Source: Tricholoma matsutake
Lineage: Eukaryota > Basidiomycota > Agaricomycetes > Agaricales > Tricholomataceae
Assembly (NCBI GenBank): GCA_026075535.2
Contig: AP026547.1
Coordinates: forward strand, 7,626,001 to 7,690,000
Direction: 5' to 3'
DNA length: 64,000 bases
Shown here in pieces: positions 12,666 to 24,141 of this stretch. The notes under the pieces were generated by a model. That model was not told where the DNA came from, made no database searches, and worked only from the letters and a program-made list of their open reading frames with translations. Each line of letters starts with the position of its first letter. Within the stretch, counting starts at the first letter, position 1. The translations under genes were made by a program, and so were the position numbers.

Positions 12666-12842
12666 GATAAATTGGGGAAGAATGGCAAACTTACTGCAGA
12701 AGAACAAGAACATTGCATGAGGGAAAGACTTTGTCTTTACTGTGGTAAAGAAGGGCATGTAGCAGGAAACTGCCCAAAATCTAAAGCTGCAAAATCCCAC
12801 GCATCTGCTGTGATTCCTGAATCCGCAGACTTGGAAAAATAG
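12664..12842 (+). pseudogene. gag: Element B gag C-terminal fragment with CCHC knuckle
   Basis: The frame reads KLGKNGKLTAEEQEHC, then CLYCGKEGHVAGNCP, a complete C-x2-C-x4-H-x4-C zinc knuckle that binds RNA in Gag. It ends at a TAG at 12840-12842. The upstream capsid part is absent because the sequence switches to the antisense protease of M. Pol continues one base out of frame, at about 12841. Confidence 0.8.
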
Positions 12843-15800
12843 TCCGCAACCCTCAGGATACAGCCATTGGGGCTGGGGTTGCATTGACCTTACCCACTTG
12901 GCTGCCTACATTCATCTCAATGTGTCCGCTCTTTCTGACCCTGACTCCCTAACCATTCTTTTAACCTTTCCTGACTCTTCTGCCCCTTTCTGAACCCTTA
13001 TCAACTCTGGCTCCTCCCATTGCTTCCTTGACTCCTCTTTCATGTTGAATAACCAACTCAGCACGGAATCCATTAACCCGATTGGATTATGACTCTTTGA
13101 TGGATCTTGCAACTCCACCATAACTCAAGTCATCCAACTTCTGGTCACCTTCCCTACTGGTGAAATGTTCAATTTGTCATTCTATGTAACCTTGCTCGAC
13201 TCTTCCTGTTCCACTGTACTCAGTCATAACTGGCTGAAGCAATACAATCCATTGATTGACTGGTCTTCAAGCCAACTCACTTTCTGCTCTGCAGATCATA
13301 GAGGTCCAGCACCCCTGACATCACCTTTGCCCCCAAACCTTCCAGTAGAAACCCTTGAATCCTCCACACTTTCTGAACCCACCATTCCTCCCAAGTTTAC
13401 ACCCCCCAACATCTCTTTCATCAACGCTGCCGCTTATGCATGTGCTAGCAAACTTCCTGGGGCAGTAGTTTTTCAGATGACCTTCACTCCAGAAGGGTTA
13501 TCTGCCTGCTCCACCCAATCTGCTAAGCCATCCAACCTTTCTGATATTCCACCTGAGTATCATGAATTTGCTGATGTCTTTAATAAGACTAAAGCAGACA
13601 CCCTTCCTCTGCACCGGTCTTACAACCTCAAGATAGAGACAGAAGACAACACTCCTCTGCCTCCAGGCCACATGTATTCTCTCTCTCCCTCTGAATTAGA
13701 AGCCTTACAAGTCTTCATTGACAAAAATGTCTGCTCAGGTTTCATCTGCCCATCCAAGTCTCCACATGGTGCTCCAATTCTCTTCATCAAGAAGAAGGAT
13801 GGTAGTCTCCAACTTTGTGTTGACTACCAAGGACTCAACCATCTTATGAAGAAAGACCGCTACCCACTTCCTCTCATTTCCAACCTCCTCAACTCCCCCC
13901 AAAAAGCCTGCTTGTTCACCAAGATAGACTTGCGGCACACTTATCACCTAGTCCACATTGCTGATGGTGATGAGTGGAAAACCACTTTCTGCACCCACTA
14001 TGGATCCTTCGAGTGGTTGGTGGTTCCCTTTGGACTCACTAATGCACCTGCAGCCTTCCAGCGGTTTATGAACAACATCTTCAGTGACATGCTGGATGTG
14101 TGTGTCATCATATACCTCGATGACATCCTGATCTATTCAGATGACAAGTCCCAGCACGGGGCTCACATCAAAGAAGTCCTCTGCTGTCTCCAGAAAAATG
14201 GACTTTATGCCTCTCCACAGAAATGTGAGTTCCACAAAGACACCGTTGAATATTTAGGTTTCATCCTTTCACCAGATGGACTCCGGATGTCCAAGGATAA
14301 AGTCAAAACCGTGCTTGACTGGCCTGAGCCTAGGAAAGTTAAGGATATACAATCCTTCTTAGGCTTCTGCAATTTTTACCATTGCTTCATTAACAGCTAT
14401 TCAGACATTGTCATTCCACTCACCCGCTTGACGTGGAAATCTGCACCCTGGGACTTCAACAAGAAGTGCTGCGACGCATTTGAAAAGCTCAAACAAGAAT
14501 TCACTCATGCCCCTGTCTTAACTCAATGGGTACCTGACTCACAAATGGTACTCAAAACTGATGCTTCCAACTATGCCCTAGTGGCAATCCTTTTGGTTTA
14601 CACTATGGATGGAGAAATCCATCTGGTCACTTTTCACTCCCACTCCTTTAATCCCACTGAACTAAATTACAACACCCATGACAAGGAACTCTTGGCCATC
14701 TTTGAAGCCTTCAAACACTGGTGGCAGTACTTCGAGGGTTCCGCAAACCCAGTTGATGTGGTCACCGACCACAAAAATCTGGAGTACTTCAGCACTACTA
14801 AGTTGCTCACCCACCACCAGGCCTGTTGGTCTGAATACCTTTCCCAGTTCAATCTCGTCATCCGCTTCTGCCCTGGAAAATTAGGGGCCAAGCCAGACGC
14901 GCTCACTAGATGTTGGGACATCTACCGCAAAGGGGGAAATAGCGACTTCACCTCTGTAAACCCAACCAACTTCTGACCTGTATTCACACAGGAACAACTC
15001 ACCTCCTCCCTCCATGCCACCTATTTTGCCACACCTATCCTTCGACAAGCAGTAATCATGGATGTTGAGAAACTCCACAGCAACATCTGCACCTCTCTTC
15101 CCCTTGACCCGCTATCTTCCATTCATCTCCCGACACCTGTCGACCCCAACTGGACCATAGATGAGGCAGGTCTTCTCCACCACTTCGACTGGATTTATGT
15201 TCCAGATGTTGCAGATCTCCGCCTCAAGGTCCTCCAATACAAACATGATCATATTCTCTCTGGCCACTTCAGACAAAACAAAACCCAGCAGCTTGTCTGC
15301 CAGGAATATGTCTGGCCAAACCTCCGCACCTTTGTCCAGGAATTCTGAAAATCCTGTATGACTTGCAAGTGATCCACATCGCCTCAACACAAGCCCTACA
15401 GGTTCCTAAAGCAACTTCTGGTTCCAGAATGACCTTGGAACTCCATCTCCATGGACTTCATTGAACAACTACCCGACTCCGACAGTCACACCGCTATCCT
15501 GGTCATCGTTGACTGCCTCACCAAGCAAGGCATCTTCATCCCAACTGTCAATGAAATCACAGCCCAAGAACTAGCCAACCTGTTTGTCCTCCACATCTTC
15601 TCCAAGCATGGCATTCCATCACATGTCACTTGCGACCAGGGATCCGAGTTCGTCTCTCATTTCTTCCGCTCTCTCGGAACAGTGCTCAACATGTGGATCC
15701 ACTTCACTTCCAGTTATCACCCACAAGGTGATGGTCAGACAGAACAACTTAATCAGACCTTGGAGCAGTACCTCCAGATCTTCTGCAATTATCAGCAGGA

Positions 15801-16527
15801 TGACTGGTCCCACCTCTTACCCTTGGGTGAATTTGCCTACAACAATGCTCCCTCTGCCTCTACAGGTGTATCTCCTTTCTTTGCCAACAAAGGCTATCAC
15901 CCAAACACTTCCATCTTCCCCAAATGCGACTTAGCCTCACAGCATGCCTGCGAGTTCGTCGTCAATTTAGACGACCTTCACCAGGAACTTCGGAAACAAC
16001 TTGTGGCCACTCAAGAATGTTATCAAGGTCCTGTGGACAAACATCAGGCACCCACACCCGACTTCAACATTGGTGATTTCGCCTATGTCACTGTGGAAAA
16101 TATTCATACCACCCATCCTTCCAAGAAACTCTTCAAAAAGAACCACAGTCCTTTTGAAATCATTGCCCGCCTGGGCACTCACTCAGTCACCCTGCAGCTC
16201 CTAGACCACATGCGGGCCATCCACCCTGTCTTCCATGTCTCTCAACTAGAGAAACACTCCCCAAACACCATTCCAAATCAGACACAACCTCCACCTCCTC
16301 CCATCACTATCAATGACAAGCTCAAGTATGAGATCACCAAAGTCCTCGACTCCAAGGTCGATAATCGATGTCGATGCAAGATTCTCTACCTCGTCCGATG
16401 GGAAGGCTACCAGGGAACTGATGAGGAAACCTCCTGGCTACCCGCTATGGAACTCAACCATGCCCAAGAACTCCTTGCAGATTTTCACAACTGCTACCTG
16501 CAAAAACCTGGTCCATTACCCACTTAA
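12841..16527 (+). pseudogene. pol: Element B pol: protease to chromodomain, one frame with six TGA stops
   Basis: A single frame holds the protease (TLINSGSSHCFLDS, Asp of DSG changed to Asn, about 13000), RT (IIYLDDILIYSDD, about 14110), RNase H (VLKTDASNYAL, 14550), integrase (zinc domain 15240-15370, core DFIEQLPDSD at 15454, SSYHPQGDGQTEQ at 15710) and chromodomain (about 16310-16470, YLVRWEGY). The stops are PF*TL, GL*LF, NF*PV, EF*KS, CK*ST and PE*PW, most where relatives have Arg. The longest open piece, 13165-14976, is only part of this gene. Conserved Arg residues read His, Cys or Gln (LRHTYHLVHI, FYHCF). Confidence 0.9.
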
Positions 16528-16740
16528 AAGTCTATTCACATTACTTATTCACTCGGTTTGTACTCAGAAACAAATTTCATCAAAAAAGATTTTTTGGACC
16601 CAACCGGATCCCTACACTACCTCTGCTCCCCCCTCTCTGGCTTCGGCACCCTCTTCTTCGACTTCACCTTCTTCCCTACCCTCACCCTCTTCCCCATCCT
16701 CACCCTCTTCTTCATCCTCACTCTCCTCAACGTTATCCGC
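16528..16740. other. Element B spacer between convergent genes
   Basis: About 210 bp lie between the pol stop and the end of the antisense gene. The sequence is CT-rich (repeats of CACCCTCTTC). It would be the overlapping 3' UTR of the two convergent genes. No signal is recognised. Confidence 0.4.
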
Positions 16741-17662
16741 TCACCTTTTCTCGAGGTACCTCTGGAAACCTGCCCAGTCATCCCCAGACTGGCAGATCCC
16801 GTGCCTTTCCCACCGGGATTCTTGTATTGCCCGCTCCACTTCCTCCTTGTCCTCGTCACTCTCCTCCCTGGCGCTTTCATCTGACTTCCACTCTGGGTCC
16901 ATCACATCCTGGACCTCCTCCATCAACTCCCAAACTGCCATTGCCACCTCTCCAAACCCCTTCCTCACTGTTTTCACCAGCTGCCGCAGCAGCTCCACCA
17001 CCTCCCCGCTGTTTTCTGCCAGGCCCATATCGTCCCCGCTATGGACCTCATATTCTTTGCTGCAGGGGCCTCCTGCCCCTCCCACACTACCTCCTTGCAC
17101 TTATGTTTGACGTGTGTGCAATTGTCACACATGCGTCCCTTCACACCCATCTTGAAACATGAGACCTTTTGATATTTGCATCTAGGCCACTCATCAGTAA
17201 GAGAACACTGAGAAGAAAAACGATTATGCACCTTTTGCAGGGCAATGCGGCCTGCACCTGCAAAAGAATTGGCTAATAACCACAAAAGGTTCAATGCACT
17301 GGACTCTCCGACTCCTCCAACCCCACTTGTGCCTTCGACTTGGCGACTTTCTTTTTCTTAGGGGACTTGCTCCCCTCAGCCTCATCCTCCAAACCTGCAG
17401 CTGCAGCCACCTGCTTCTTCTCCACTCATTTTGTGGCTGATGCCTCCTTTTTCTGTGCCTCTGCCTGGTGCACCTCCTCAGCCTTTGCAGCCTCCTCTGC
17501 TGCCTTTTGCGCCTCCTGCACCCAGTGTTCCTCCTCCCTTGCTGTTTCCTCCAGTTCCTTCATCTCCCATTCCATCTGCTCCTTCATTGCCCGCTCTCTC
17601 TGTTTGTGTTGGGCCCTCATCATGGCCAATTTGATCTGCGCGGATACTACTGGAGGGGACAT
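16741..17662 (-). pseudogene. Element B antisense spliced gene: coiled coil plus cysteine cluster
   Basis: The gene runs antisense between the pol stop (16527) and the 3' LTR (17799). It starts MSPPVVSAQIKLAMMRAQHK and forms a long charged coiled coil to about residue 78. After a TGA come a basic stretch (KSPKKKKVAKSKA), a likely intron (GTGCATTG to TTTTGCAG, about 17258-17301) and a cysteine region: PCKRC, QCSLTDEWPRC, CDNCTHVKHKC. An acidic tail (EESDEDKEEVERAIQ) ends at 16741. A one-base shift after CKRC and one stop break it. A similar gene sits at the same place in element D. Function unknown; the cysteine pattern suggests zinc and nucleic-acid binding. Confidence 0.65.
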
Positions 17663-17798
17663 AATTGATAGTTGATGGGGGAAGGAAAGAACGTGAAAAT
17701 TTTTTCAACCAATTACCGCATTCAGAAATTCAACTAACTTCCTCATTCAGACTCAAACCCTCATGTGCCTTGTAGGCTCAGCACTAAGGGGGAAATAC

Positions 17799-18516
17799 TG
17801 TCAAGAACTGTTCCTTGCCTGATTGGAACCTGCATTCTGTCCAACTCTTTCCTGCACATCTAACCCGACATTTGTCTACTCCTTCCAATTTCATTCCCAG
17901 CCACCTTGCACTGCCCACACTGCTGTGCACCAGGCCACCTTGTACAGCATCCATGGCTGCCTTCCCAAGGCTGCCATCTCTATTGCAAATTTGACTATGG
18001 ATTCCTGTGTGGCCTCTGCTAGGTAATTTATCTATGCAGTTGAGACACTGCTGCAGTTCCCGTTTCCATCCCACTTTTATTCCGGACTCTAGTATTTAAG
18101 TTCAGTTAGTTCCACGTTAGTTCCGCCTTGTATTCCTCAGTTTGTATATTGATGTAGACTCGACTTTATCCTGCCAATCTAAACCTCCTTCTACTCCAAC
18201 CTCAGTTCTCTAAGAGTCTGATCTCCATTCAACTCGACCTCTAGTCTCCCTCTGAAGTTCTAACCTCACCTGAACTTAACCTAAGTCCCTCCATACTCCT
18301 CCCTGCATTTACCTGCACTTTCCTGCTCCTACCCCTAAACTTTCAACTTGAAATTAGGACACCACACGAGGTGAAGGGTGCAGCTTCTTACAAGCTGAAG
18401 CCAAGTCCTTTCTGTTTCCCCTCCCGCAGAATCTGCATCGACCTGACAACTCCCACTATTATCACCCATGGTGTCCAATTGGATTCTGACGAGCCCTCTC
18501 AGATCAGTTCTTAACA
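17799..18516 (+). repeat. Element B 3' LTR
   Basis: It starts TGTCAAGAACTG after a purine tract (AAGGGGGAAATAC, 17785-17798) and ends CAGTTCTTAACA, so 12-base inverted ends match except for one position. Length is 718 bp. It is followed by GTACT, the presumed target duplication. Confidence 0.85.
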
Positions 18517-18568
18517 GTACTGTTATTTAGGGGGCTAATGCCTCATGCCAAACACTGAAATTCTAACA
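18517..18568 (+). repeat. Element J 5' LTR, last 52 bp
   Basis: It starts GTACTGTTATTTAGGGGG and ends GAAATTCTAACA, collinear with 61380-61431 with a few C/T and G/A differences. Its first 166 bp were separated by the insertion of B and then lost with the 5' part of B. A TTGGTATCTGGGCCC sequence starting at 18583 may be the primer site. Confidence 0.75.
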
Positions 18569-19161
18569 CAAACTGATCAGTGCTTGGTATCTGGGCCCTT
18601 TGGGGCATTCTCACATTGTCATGCTCACATCACAGGAGTGACATACACATTTGGAACTCATGCCATTGGACATCACTGTTGTCATTGATCAGCATTCTGT
18701 GTTATGCAGGGAGGACTATTTTTGGATTGCATCATGGACATATTTGCACCGCATCAGGGATTGATTGGCAGTTGGCATCATTTTGGGTGCATCATCAGCA
18801 CTATGGTTTTCGCCCTTGCTTAGGTGGAAGGTTATTTTTGGAAGAGAGAAGTGCTTGCCTCATGATGGCTTGTTTGGACTAACAGCCCTTGCTGTATTGA
18901 GATGAAGGAGGAACCTGATGACTTGGAATCTTGGGTAGCCTCGTATAGCTGGAAGCACTGGATATTTTGGGAATCTGGTGAGATTCCAGGGTTTTCATTT
19001 GGGTCATGAGATTTGACCATGGATTGGGGGAGATCTCCAATGTTTTGATGGGAAGTGAGATGCTTTCCAGGAAGTGCCTGATGAGATGTTGGGCATGGAG
19101 CCTTGATGGGATTTCAGGGCATTTGGATTATCTGATGAGATTTTGGGCAAGCCTTGATGGG
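18569..19161 (+). other. Element J internal sequence, left part
   Basis: No recognisable domain is coded here. A recurring word (CTTGATGGGATTTCAGGG and variants such as TTGATGGG, GATGAGAT) spans 18970-19160 and continues across the element I insertion into 61042-61110. This supports the two parts having once been joined. Confidence 0.5.
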
Positions 19162-19352
19162 TGGAAGGAAGCTGGAGCTTCCAACACTTGAGATTCAGAG
19201 GAACAGAAACATGTTAGGAACTTAGTATGTTTCAGGGGAGGAAACTAAGCTATGGTACAAGTATTCGAAGTATAGACTATATACTACTAGAATAACATGT
19301 GATAAACTGGGTTGCATGTGATATTGTTGTGATGATGTAAGAGGAACTCTCA
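19162..19352 (-). repeat. Element I 3' LTR
   Basis: 191 bp, matching 60849-61041 and 63279-63435. On the minus strand it should start TGTAAGAG, here decayed to TGAGAG, and it ends TTCCTTCCA. Left of it lies ATGGG, the target duplication. On its right is the internal flank GGAGTA seen also at the 63.4-kb copy. Confidence 0.8.
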
Positions 19353-20766
19353 TACTCCAAAAAAAATGACTGGGGGGGGGAGGGAGCTTGAATCAACAAG
19401 TCACAGGCACACTTTACACATTGGTGAAAACATTGAGTTGCCTGGTAGTGGACTGATGATGACAGTGGGTGAAGATGGTGGGCATCGAGGACAGGGGGCA
19501 TTGACAAGGACAGTGGGCATTGACAAGGACAGTGGGCATTGACAAGGACAGTGGGCATTGACAAGGACAGTGGGCATTGACAAGGACAGTGGGCATTGAC
19601 AAGGACAGTGGGCATTGACAAGGACAGTGGGCATTGATGAGGATGGTGGATGTTGATGAGGATGGTGGACCTAAAGGTACTTTACATGCTCCAAAGGAGA
19701 CTGAGTCACAATTGTCAACAAACATGTAGATGGCAGGGGTTCATGAGGGCAGGCAAGGACAAGGACAGGCATTTGCCAGGATGGGCATTGATTGGTGCTG
19801 ACAATGACAGTGGGTTGGCATTGACAAAGGTGGGTGTTACAATGAGTGTTCCAGGGTGTGGACAGTGTTCATGATGACATGGCGGGGGGTATTGATGATG
19901 ATATTGCCATGGGAAATGGTGGTTCGAGGTGTGGAATGGGGGGCTTAGACACGAGCTGGATGGTGTAGCACATGGTACTCATGTCCTATGAGCTCCAGAT
20001 GGCTGGTACTTGACAGTTTCCATGGGTGGTGTGCCCCCGTCTTCCTATGTGTCTGTTGTGTACTGCCTGTCTTCAGACCTGAGAGATTCCATGGATATGT
20101 GCTAGGGGTGGTTGGCATGGATGCTGCATCTTCTGCCCAGCTGAAACATGGGGTACAGGCACCAATTGTGATGGTACCAGGCTCAGAGGTGGTAAAGCAG
20201 GGGATGGGGACTGTAAAATGGGGGCTGTGGAATTGCAGATAGGTTGGTGGACAGTTGAAATGTGTAGGCATAGGTGTCAGGCGCAGTGTTACAGGGCTCA
20301 ATGGGGGCCTGATGAGAGACAGGGGCTGTAAAACAGTGGGGGTGGCAGTTCAGATGCACCCACAGCTGTGGAAAGCATGGGAGGTGGCAAAACAGCGCTG
20401 GCTGCATGAGACATGGGTGGTGGCAAGATGGCTCATAGTGGGGGGTTCTGGGGAAAGCAGGGTGGTTGGGACACATTTGGGGGCCATTCTGGTGGGTCTG
20501 AGTGCATATCCTCTTGTTTTGGACTGTAGTCCATGGTCCCAAGTGGTGCAGAGCAGGGTAACCTGTGAGTCGTCAATAGAAGTATTGACAATGACCTGCT
20601 GGTGCATTGGGAAAACAGGGTGCGGGACGAGCATGGGGGGGGTGACTGGGAATGAGCAGGGGTGTGGGGGGAGAGATGGGGACATAGACAGTGAAGAGGG
20701 TGTCTAGAGTTGGGTGGGCACTGTCATTGGCCTGTGTACCAGTCTCGCATGTGCTGGGGGATTCAG
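19353..20766 (-). other. Element I internal region, 3' part, with no recognised gene
   Basis: G-rich on the plus strand. Several open stretches exist but they are proline/histidine/cysteine-rich translations of low-complexity sequence and match no family I know. 19353-19480 is shared with the second copy at 63436-63560. The right end abuts the LTR of D. Confidence 0.5.
19491..19640. repeat. 19-bp minisatellite GGGCATTGACAAGGACAGT, about eight copies
   Basis: Units repeat head to tail without spacers and are almost identical. The array lies within element I. The second I copy at 63.5-63.75 kb has different, more diverged repeats (GTGTTGATGAGGA type) at the same place, so the array is variable between copies. 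Confidence 0.95.
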
Positions 20767-21770
20767 TGATGATGCTCAACCCAGAAACTCAACCAAAACC
20801 AACAAAACTGGTCTTAGGAGATATAACACAAGTCCAAGGAAGGTTGCGAGGTAGTACTGAATATCACTGTGCTAACCAAAGGCCAGTAGATGTACTACAA
20901 AACATTGCAAAGTGGTGCTAGGTGGTGCAAAGTCCTGTGAAACCATATGAAGTAGTATGAAACACTATGAAGCATTTCAAAATGATATGAAAGAGTTTAG
21001 CTGTGGTGCAAAAGAATTCAAAAATCCTTGAAATGGTTTTGACAAGTTCAGGAGACAGTGACAATAGGTGAAGATGATGTAGAAGACAATGACAGGGTAG
21101 ATAGATGATTGACAATAGTTTTGAGAAACTGAGTAGCAAAATGATGTAGTTTGTGGAATACTTGAGAGAGTTCAGACTAAGACTGAGCTAAGACTCAAGA
21201 GTAGAACCCTTAAGTCAGATGATATGCGATATGGGAAGACAATTTCTTGCTTTTTTGACAGTAAATACACCAAACTATATATGTTTTAGAGAGATAGTAC
21301 TAAAAAGGTAAAAGGCCATGAGGCAAAACATGTGGTAAACATAAGGCAGTGAAAAAGGTGTCAAAATCACAAAGTGAATGAGAAAATGATAAGAAGGAAA
21401 CATGCAATATACATGATATATCAAATCTCATTGTCTTGTTGTTCCAATAAATCATGAAGACATTGAAAAGTGCCTCAATGCATGCTAAGGTGCTAGCCAT
21501 TGTGTCTCCTTGTGTTTGTCATGGCAGAAACACGATATGTCAGTGTGTGGAATGTTGGGAACGTGTGTTCAAGGTGAGGTACGATAAGAAAATGGCAGCC
21601 AAAGTCATTTGAAATGGTACAAAGTCTTTCAAAATGTTTCAAAGTGTCATGTCATTGTTTTGTGCATTCATAGGTGTTCATAAGCATTTGCAAAATTGTA
21701 AGACATTGTAGGGGATATGTCTGAGTGTGATGTATTGTTTTCTGAGCTCAGCTGTGAGGTGGACCTATCA
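20767..21770 (-). repeat. Element D 3' LTR
   Basis: 1004 bp, plus-strand start TGATGATGCTCAACCC and end GACCTATCA. It aligns throughout with 39938-40927. The two copies differ again and again as TG in one and CA in the other (for example ATATGAAAG against ATACAAAAG), as expected if each site was once CG. Confidence 0.88.
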
Positions 21771-22025
21771 TCCTCCCCCATACTGAAATCCTGACTATCC
21801 CAGTCAGCTGATCAGAGTCACGTGCCAAATCTGTGATCATATTGAAAAACCTATAAATGTAACTTGAAAACCTTGCTCTTTTTCTCTCATCCTCAAGTTG
21901 TACTCATCAATCTCTTCCTCTGATCATGTCGCTCTTAGTAGACTTTGAAACAGCTATCATTGACTTTGCAAAAGCTATGCCTGAATCAGGTAAGGTGGAA
22001 TAACTCGACTTTGAAGTATGGGGGA

Positions 22026-22254
22026 TGTAACCCTGTTGCACAGGGTTCACTAGAGGAGACAGAGACATAGGGGAGAAAAGGGGGGAGTTCGGGTGATGAC
22101 AGAATGGGCTCAATGTATATATTGAGAGAAGTAATGAGAAAATGGATCTAGCTAGATGTCTGCGACGATGATGATAGAAGAAAAAGAAGAGATGATGTTG
22201 TGTGAGTGAGTGAGTGCAAATGGATGTCAACAAGATAAGGTAAGCATGCTTACA
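22026..22254 (-). repeat. Element C 3' LTR
   Basis: Plus-strand ends are TGTAACCCTGTTGC and GCATGCTTACA. It pairs with 32496-32725. Most differences are TG/CA or CG/TG/CA exchanges (GGGTGATG against GGGCAATG). Confidence 0.93.
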
Positions 22255-22339
22255 CCCTCCCCCTCCCTGAAAAAAAAGAAAGAAAAGAAAATCCAATGAA
22301 AAGTGAAAATGTAAGTAAAAAGGCCAAAAGCATGGGTGC

Positions 22340-23254
22340 ATTAAAAACCCCAGTGGGGAAAAGCTACCGGCCAGCAGAGAAGGTCAAATCCTACATACAA
22401 GCAATGGAATCCTTCCTAGCCAACCAGATATCCAGTGCTTCACAGTCAGCAAGTTCACTTCCTGGCAGCCACCAGTCTTCCTCAGGCCCATAACCTTGCC
22501 AACAGACCAGATATTGATGGCCTCACCTTGCTTCCATTCATCCAGGATACATTCAATGAAGAATTCTTCCTCGCTGTCAATAATAATAGGCAGCAGTCAT
22601 GTGGCCTCTCACCCAGGAAATAGCTCTTTATCATTCTCCACAAAAGGTAGAACCTGAGAGGTATGGAATGTCGGGAAGGTGTTTCTTGAATTTGGTAGCT
22701 CCAAAGAAACTGTCGAGACTTCAGGCATGGTATCAGTCACCACATATGGCCCATTGAATCACAGCATAAATTTCTCAACCTGACGTTCACCCTTTTTTTT
22801 GTATTCTTGTCTCTGATGTAGCATAGATAGAACCACACGATTTCTGACCTTAAAAAGGAAAATTGTTAGAACGATGACAGTTCACTGCAACAGATTGAGA
22901 AATCTTTGTGCAAAGCAAGTTATCCTGCACTTCCTTCAAGTCCAACTGCAGTCTTTTGATCACGCTCGATGTGCATATATCTTCCACCTTCCCTTCACCT
23001 GTCATTACCAATGGAGGAATCACATGAGGGCTTCGCCCCATATGAAGTTGGAAAGGTGAGAAATCTGTTGAAGCGTTAATCAAGTTCATGATATCAAAAT
23101 GCACTCAAGGTAATGCCCAGCACCAACCACTTTGGTTCTGTTTGGCATGGTATCGTAAACATTGATTAATTGTCTTGTTGGATCGCTCACTTGCACCATC
23201 AGATTGTGGGTGGTAAGCTGTTGACATCCTCAATTTCACCCCAGTCAGTTTATG
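22340..23254 (-). pseudogene. pol: Element C integrase C-terminal half and chromodomain
   Basis: This is the downstream part of the C pol gene, cut off by the KDZ transposon. It holds the second half of the integrase core (KLRMSTAYHPQSDGASER with the catalytic Glu, about 23170-23230) and the FSPFQLHMGRSPHVIPP region. The integrase tail (NTFPTFHTS) and a worn chromodomain (EEEFFIECILDE, about 22540) follow. Stops: WALP*VHF and others. Joined across the KDZ duplication, the frame continues directly from 28270. Confidence 0.85.
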
Positions 23255-23310
23255 GAGGACATCTGAGTATTGGATAATCCCATTTGTCCCATTTGTCCCA
23301 TTTGTTCCAT
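23255..23310 (+). repeat. KDZ left terminal inverted repeat
   Basis: It begins GAGGACATCTGAGTATTGGA and continues TAATCCCAT followed by three TTTGTCCCA units. The right end (28200-28261, opposite strand) begins CAGAGAATCTCGATTTTGGA and continues TAATCCCAT followed by TTTGTCCTG units. The first 18 bases are poorly matched; the next 14 are identical. Confidence 0.8.
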
Positions 23311-23466
23311 CAGTCCCGATCAGCCAAATATGCATCAATATGTCAGTGCATAGTGTAGATGGTCAATGGCCATGTAAACTGCCTGCAATGGGCAACCTAG
23401 ACATGCAAGCATTGAATCAGAAACATCACAAGCTTTCCTTGCAGCAAACATTCAAGTTTATTACAC

Positions 23467-24006
23467 TAGCCGGTATATTTTCTTATACCTGTACCCATAC
23501 CCATGAACACCATACCCGCATGGGTAGGGGTACAGTGTTACCATGGGTATTGATATTTTTCATTATATTTGATAGGAAATTGCTGAAAAAGATGTTTGCA
23601 TCTTCTCGCGGGGGTAAAGCCATGAGTCATGTCACCCTGACTCGCAGGTTTTCCCATGATATGTCATCAAAAAGTACCCCTGCATTTTTTACTGTTATTT
23701 TTCATGATATTTGATAGAAATTTGCTGAAAAAGATGTTTGCATCTCATCACAGGGGGTAAACCCATGAGTCAGATCACCATGACTTGCAGGTTTTTCCTG
23801 TGATATGTCATCAAAAAGTTGAAATCTCAACACAGATGATCACTCACCTGACCAAAATCCAGGTACCAGCATACCCGCACATACCTGTAACACCATGGAA
23901 AAGGGTATGGTGTTGCCCAGGTATGGCAATCCCATACCTGTACCTGTACCTGTGCATACCTGTGACCGGAAACACATGGTGTTACCTGTACCCATGCCGT
24001 GCCCTA
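23467..24006 (+). mobile_element. hAT-type non-autonomous element inside the KDZ transposon
   Basis: It shares its right half (GTGTTACCTGTACCC to TGCCGTGCCCTA) and parts of its left half with the element at 41874-43822. The left tip seems shortened (TAGCCGGTATATT). It is full of GTACC/CCCATACC words and contains a direct repeat of about 145 bp (23554 and 23699, TTTTTCATnATATTTGATA). It encodes no protein. No clear 8-bp duplication is found around this copy. Confidence 0.65.
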
Positions 24007-24141
24007 AATATTTGGTATGAATCCGACAGCTTCAAGGACACCTCAGAGAGTGATTTTGCTGAGCATGGTCATCCAGTGGGTCTTTGTGCATGGCAGGGAA
24101 ATGTATGAAATATAGTACATGGCACTAATTGTATCTTAGAT

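Larger units (their letters stand above)
12664..18516 (+). mobile_element. Element B: 5'-truncated gypsy retrotransposon with antisense gene and 3' LTR
   Basis: It contains a gag zinc knuckle, a full pol frame with TGA stops, a spliced minus-strand gene and a 718-bp 3' LTR. The 5' LTR and most of gag are gone, and the left end abuts the protease region of M with no LTR between. The 3' LTR is followed by GTACT (18517-18521), which in the other copy of the target (J LTR, 61380-61384) is ordinary sequence. B therefore inserted into the 5' LTR of J, with GTACT the likely duplication. Confidence 0.85.

Noticed and set aside
13165..14976. A separate 603-codon host gene
   Set aside because: It is the RT and RNase H part of the B pol frame, which continues in the same frame before 13165 and after the TGA at 14974-14976.
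363..16527. A variant genetic code in which TGA is read as an amino acid
   Set aside because: TGA sits at Arg positions through CG decay, TGG is used for Trp, and H gag and gene structures use TGA as a true stop.
19491..19640. CRISPR-like regular repeats
   Set aside because: The 19-bp units abut without spacers and the setting is a fungal transposable element; it is a minisatellite.
19277..19725. Protein-coding genes rich in PLSLSMPTVLVNAHCPCQ repeats
   Set aside because: They are translations of the 19-bp minisatellite in three frames.
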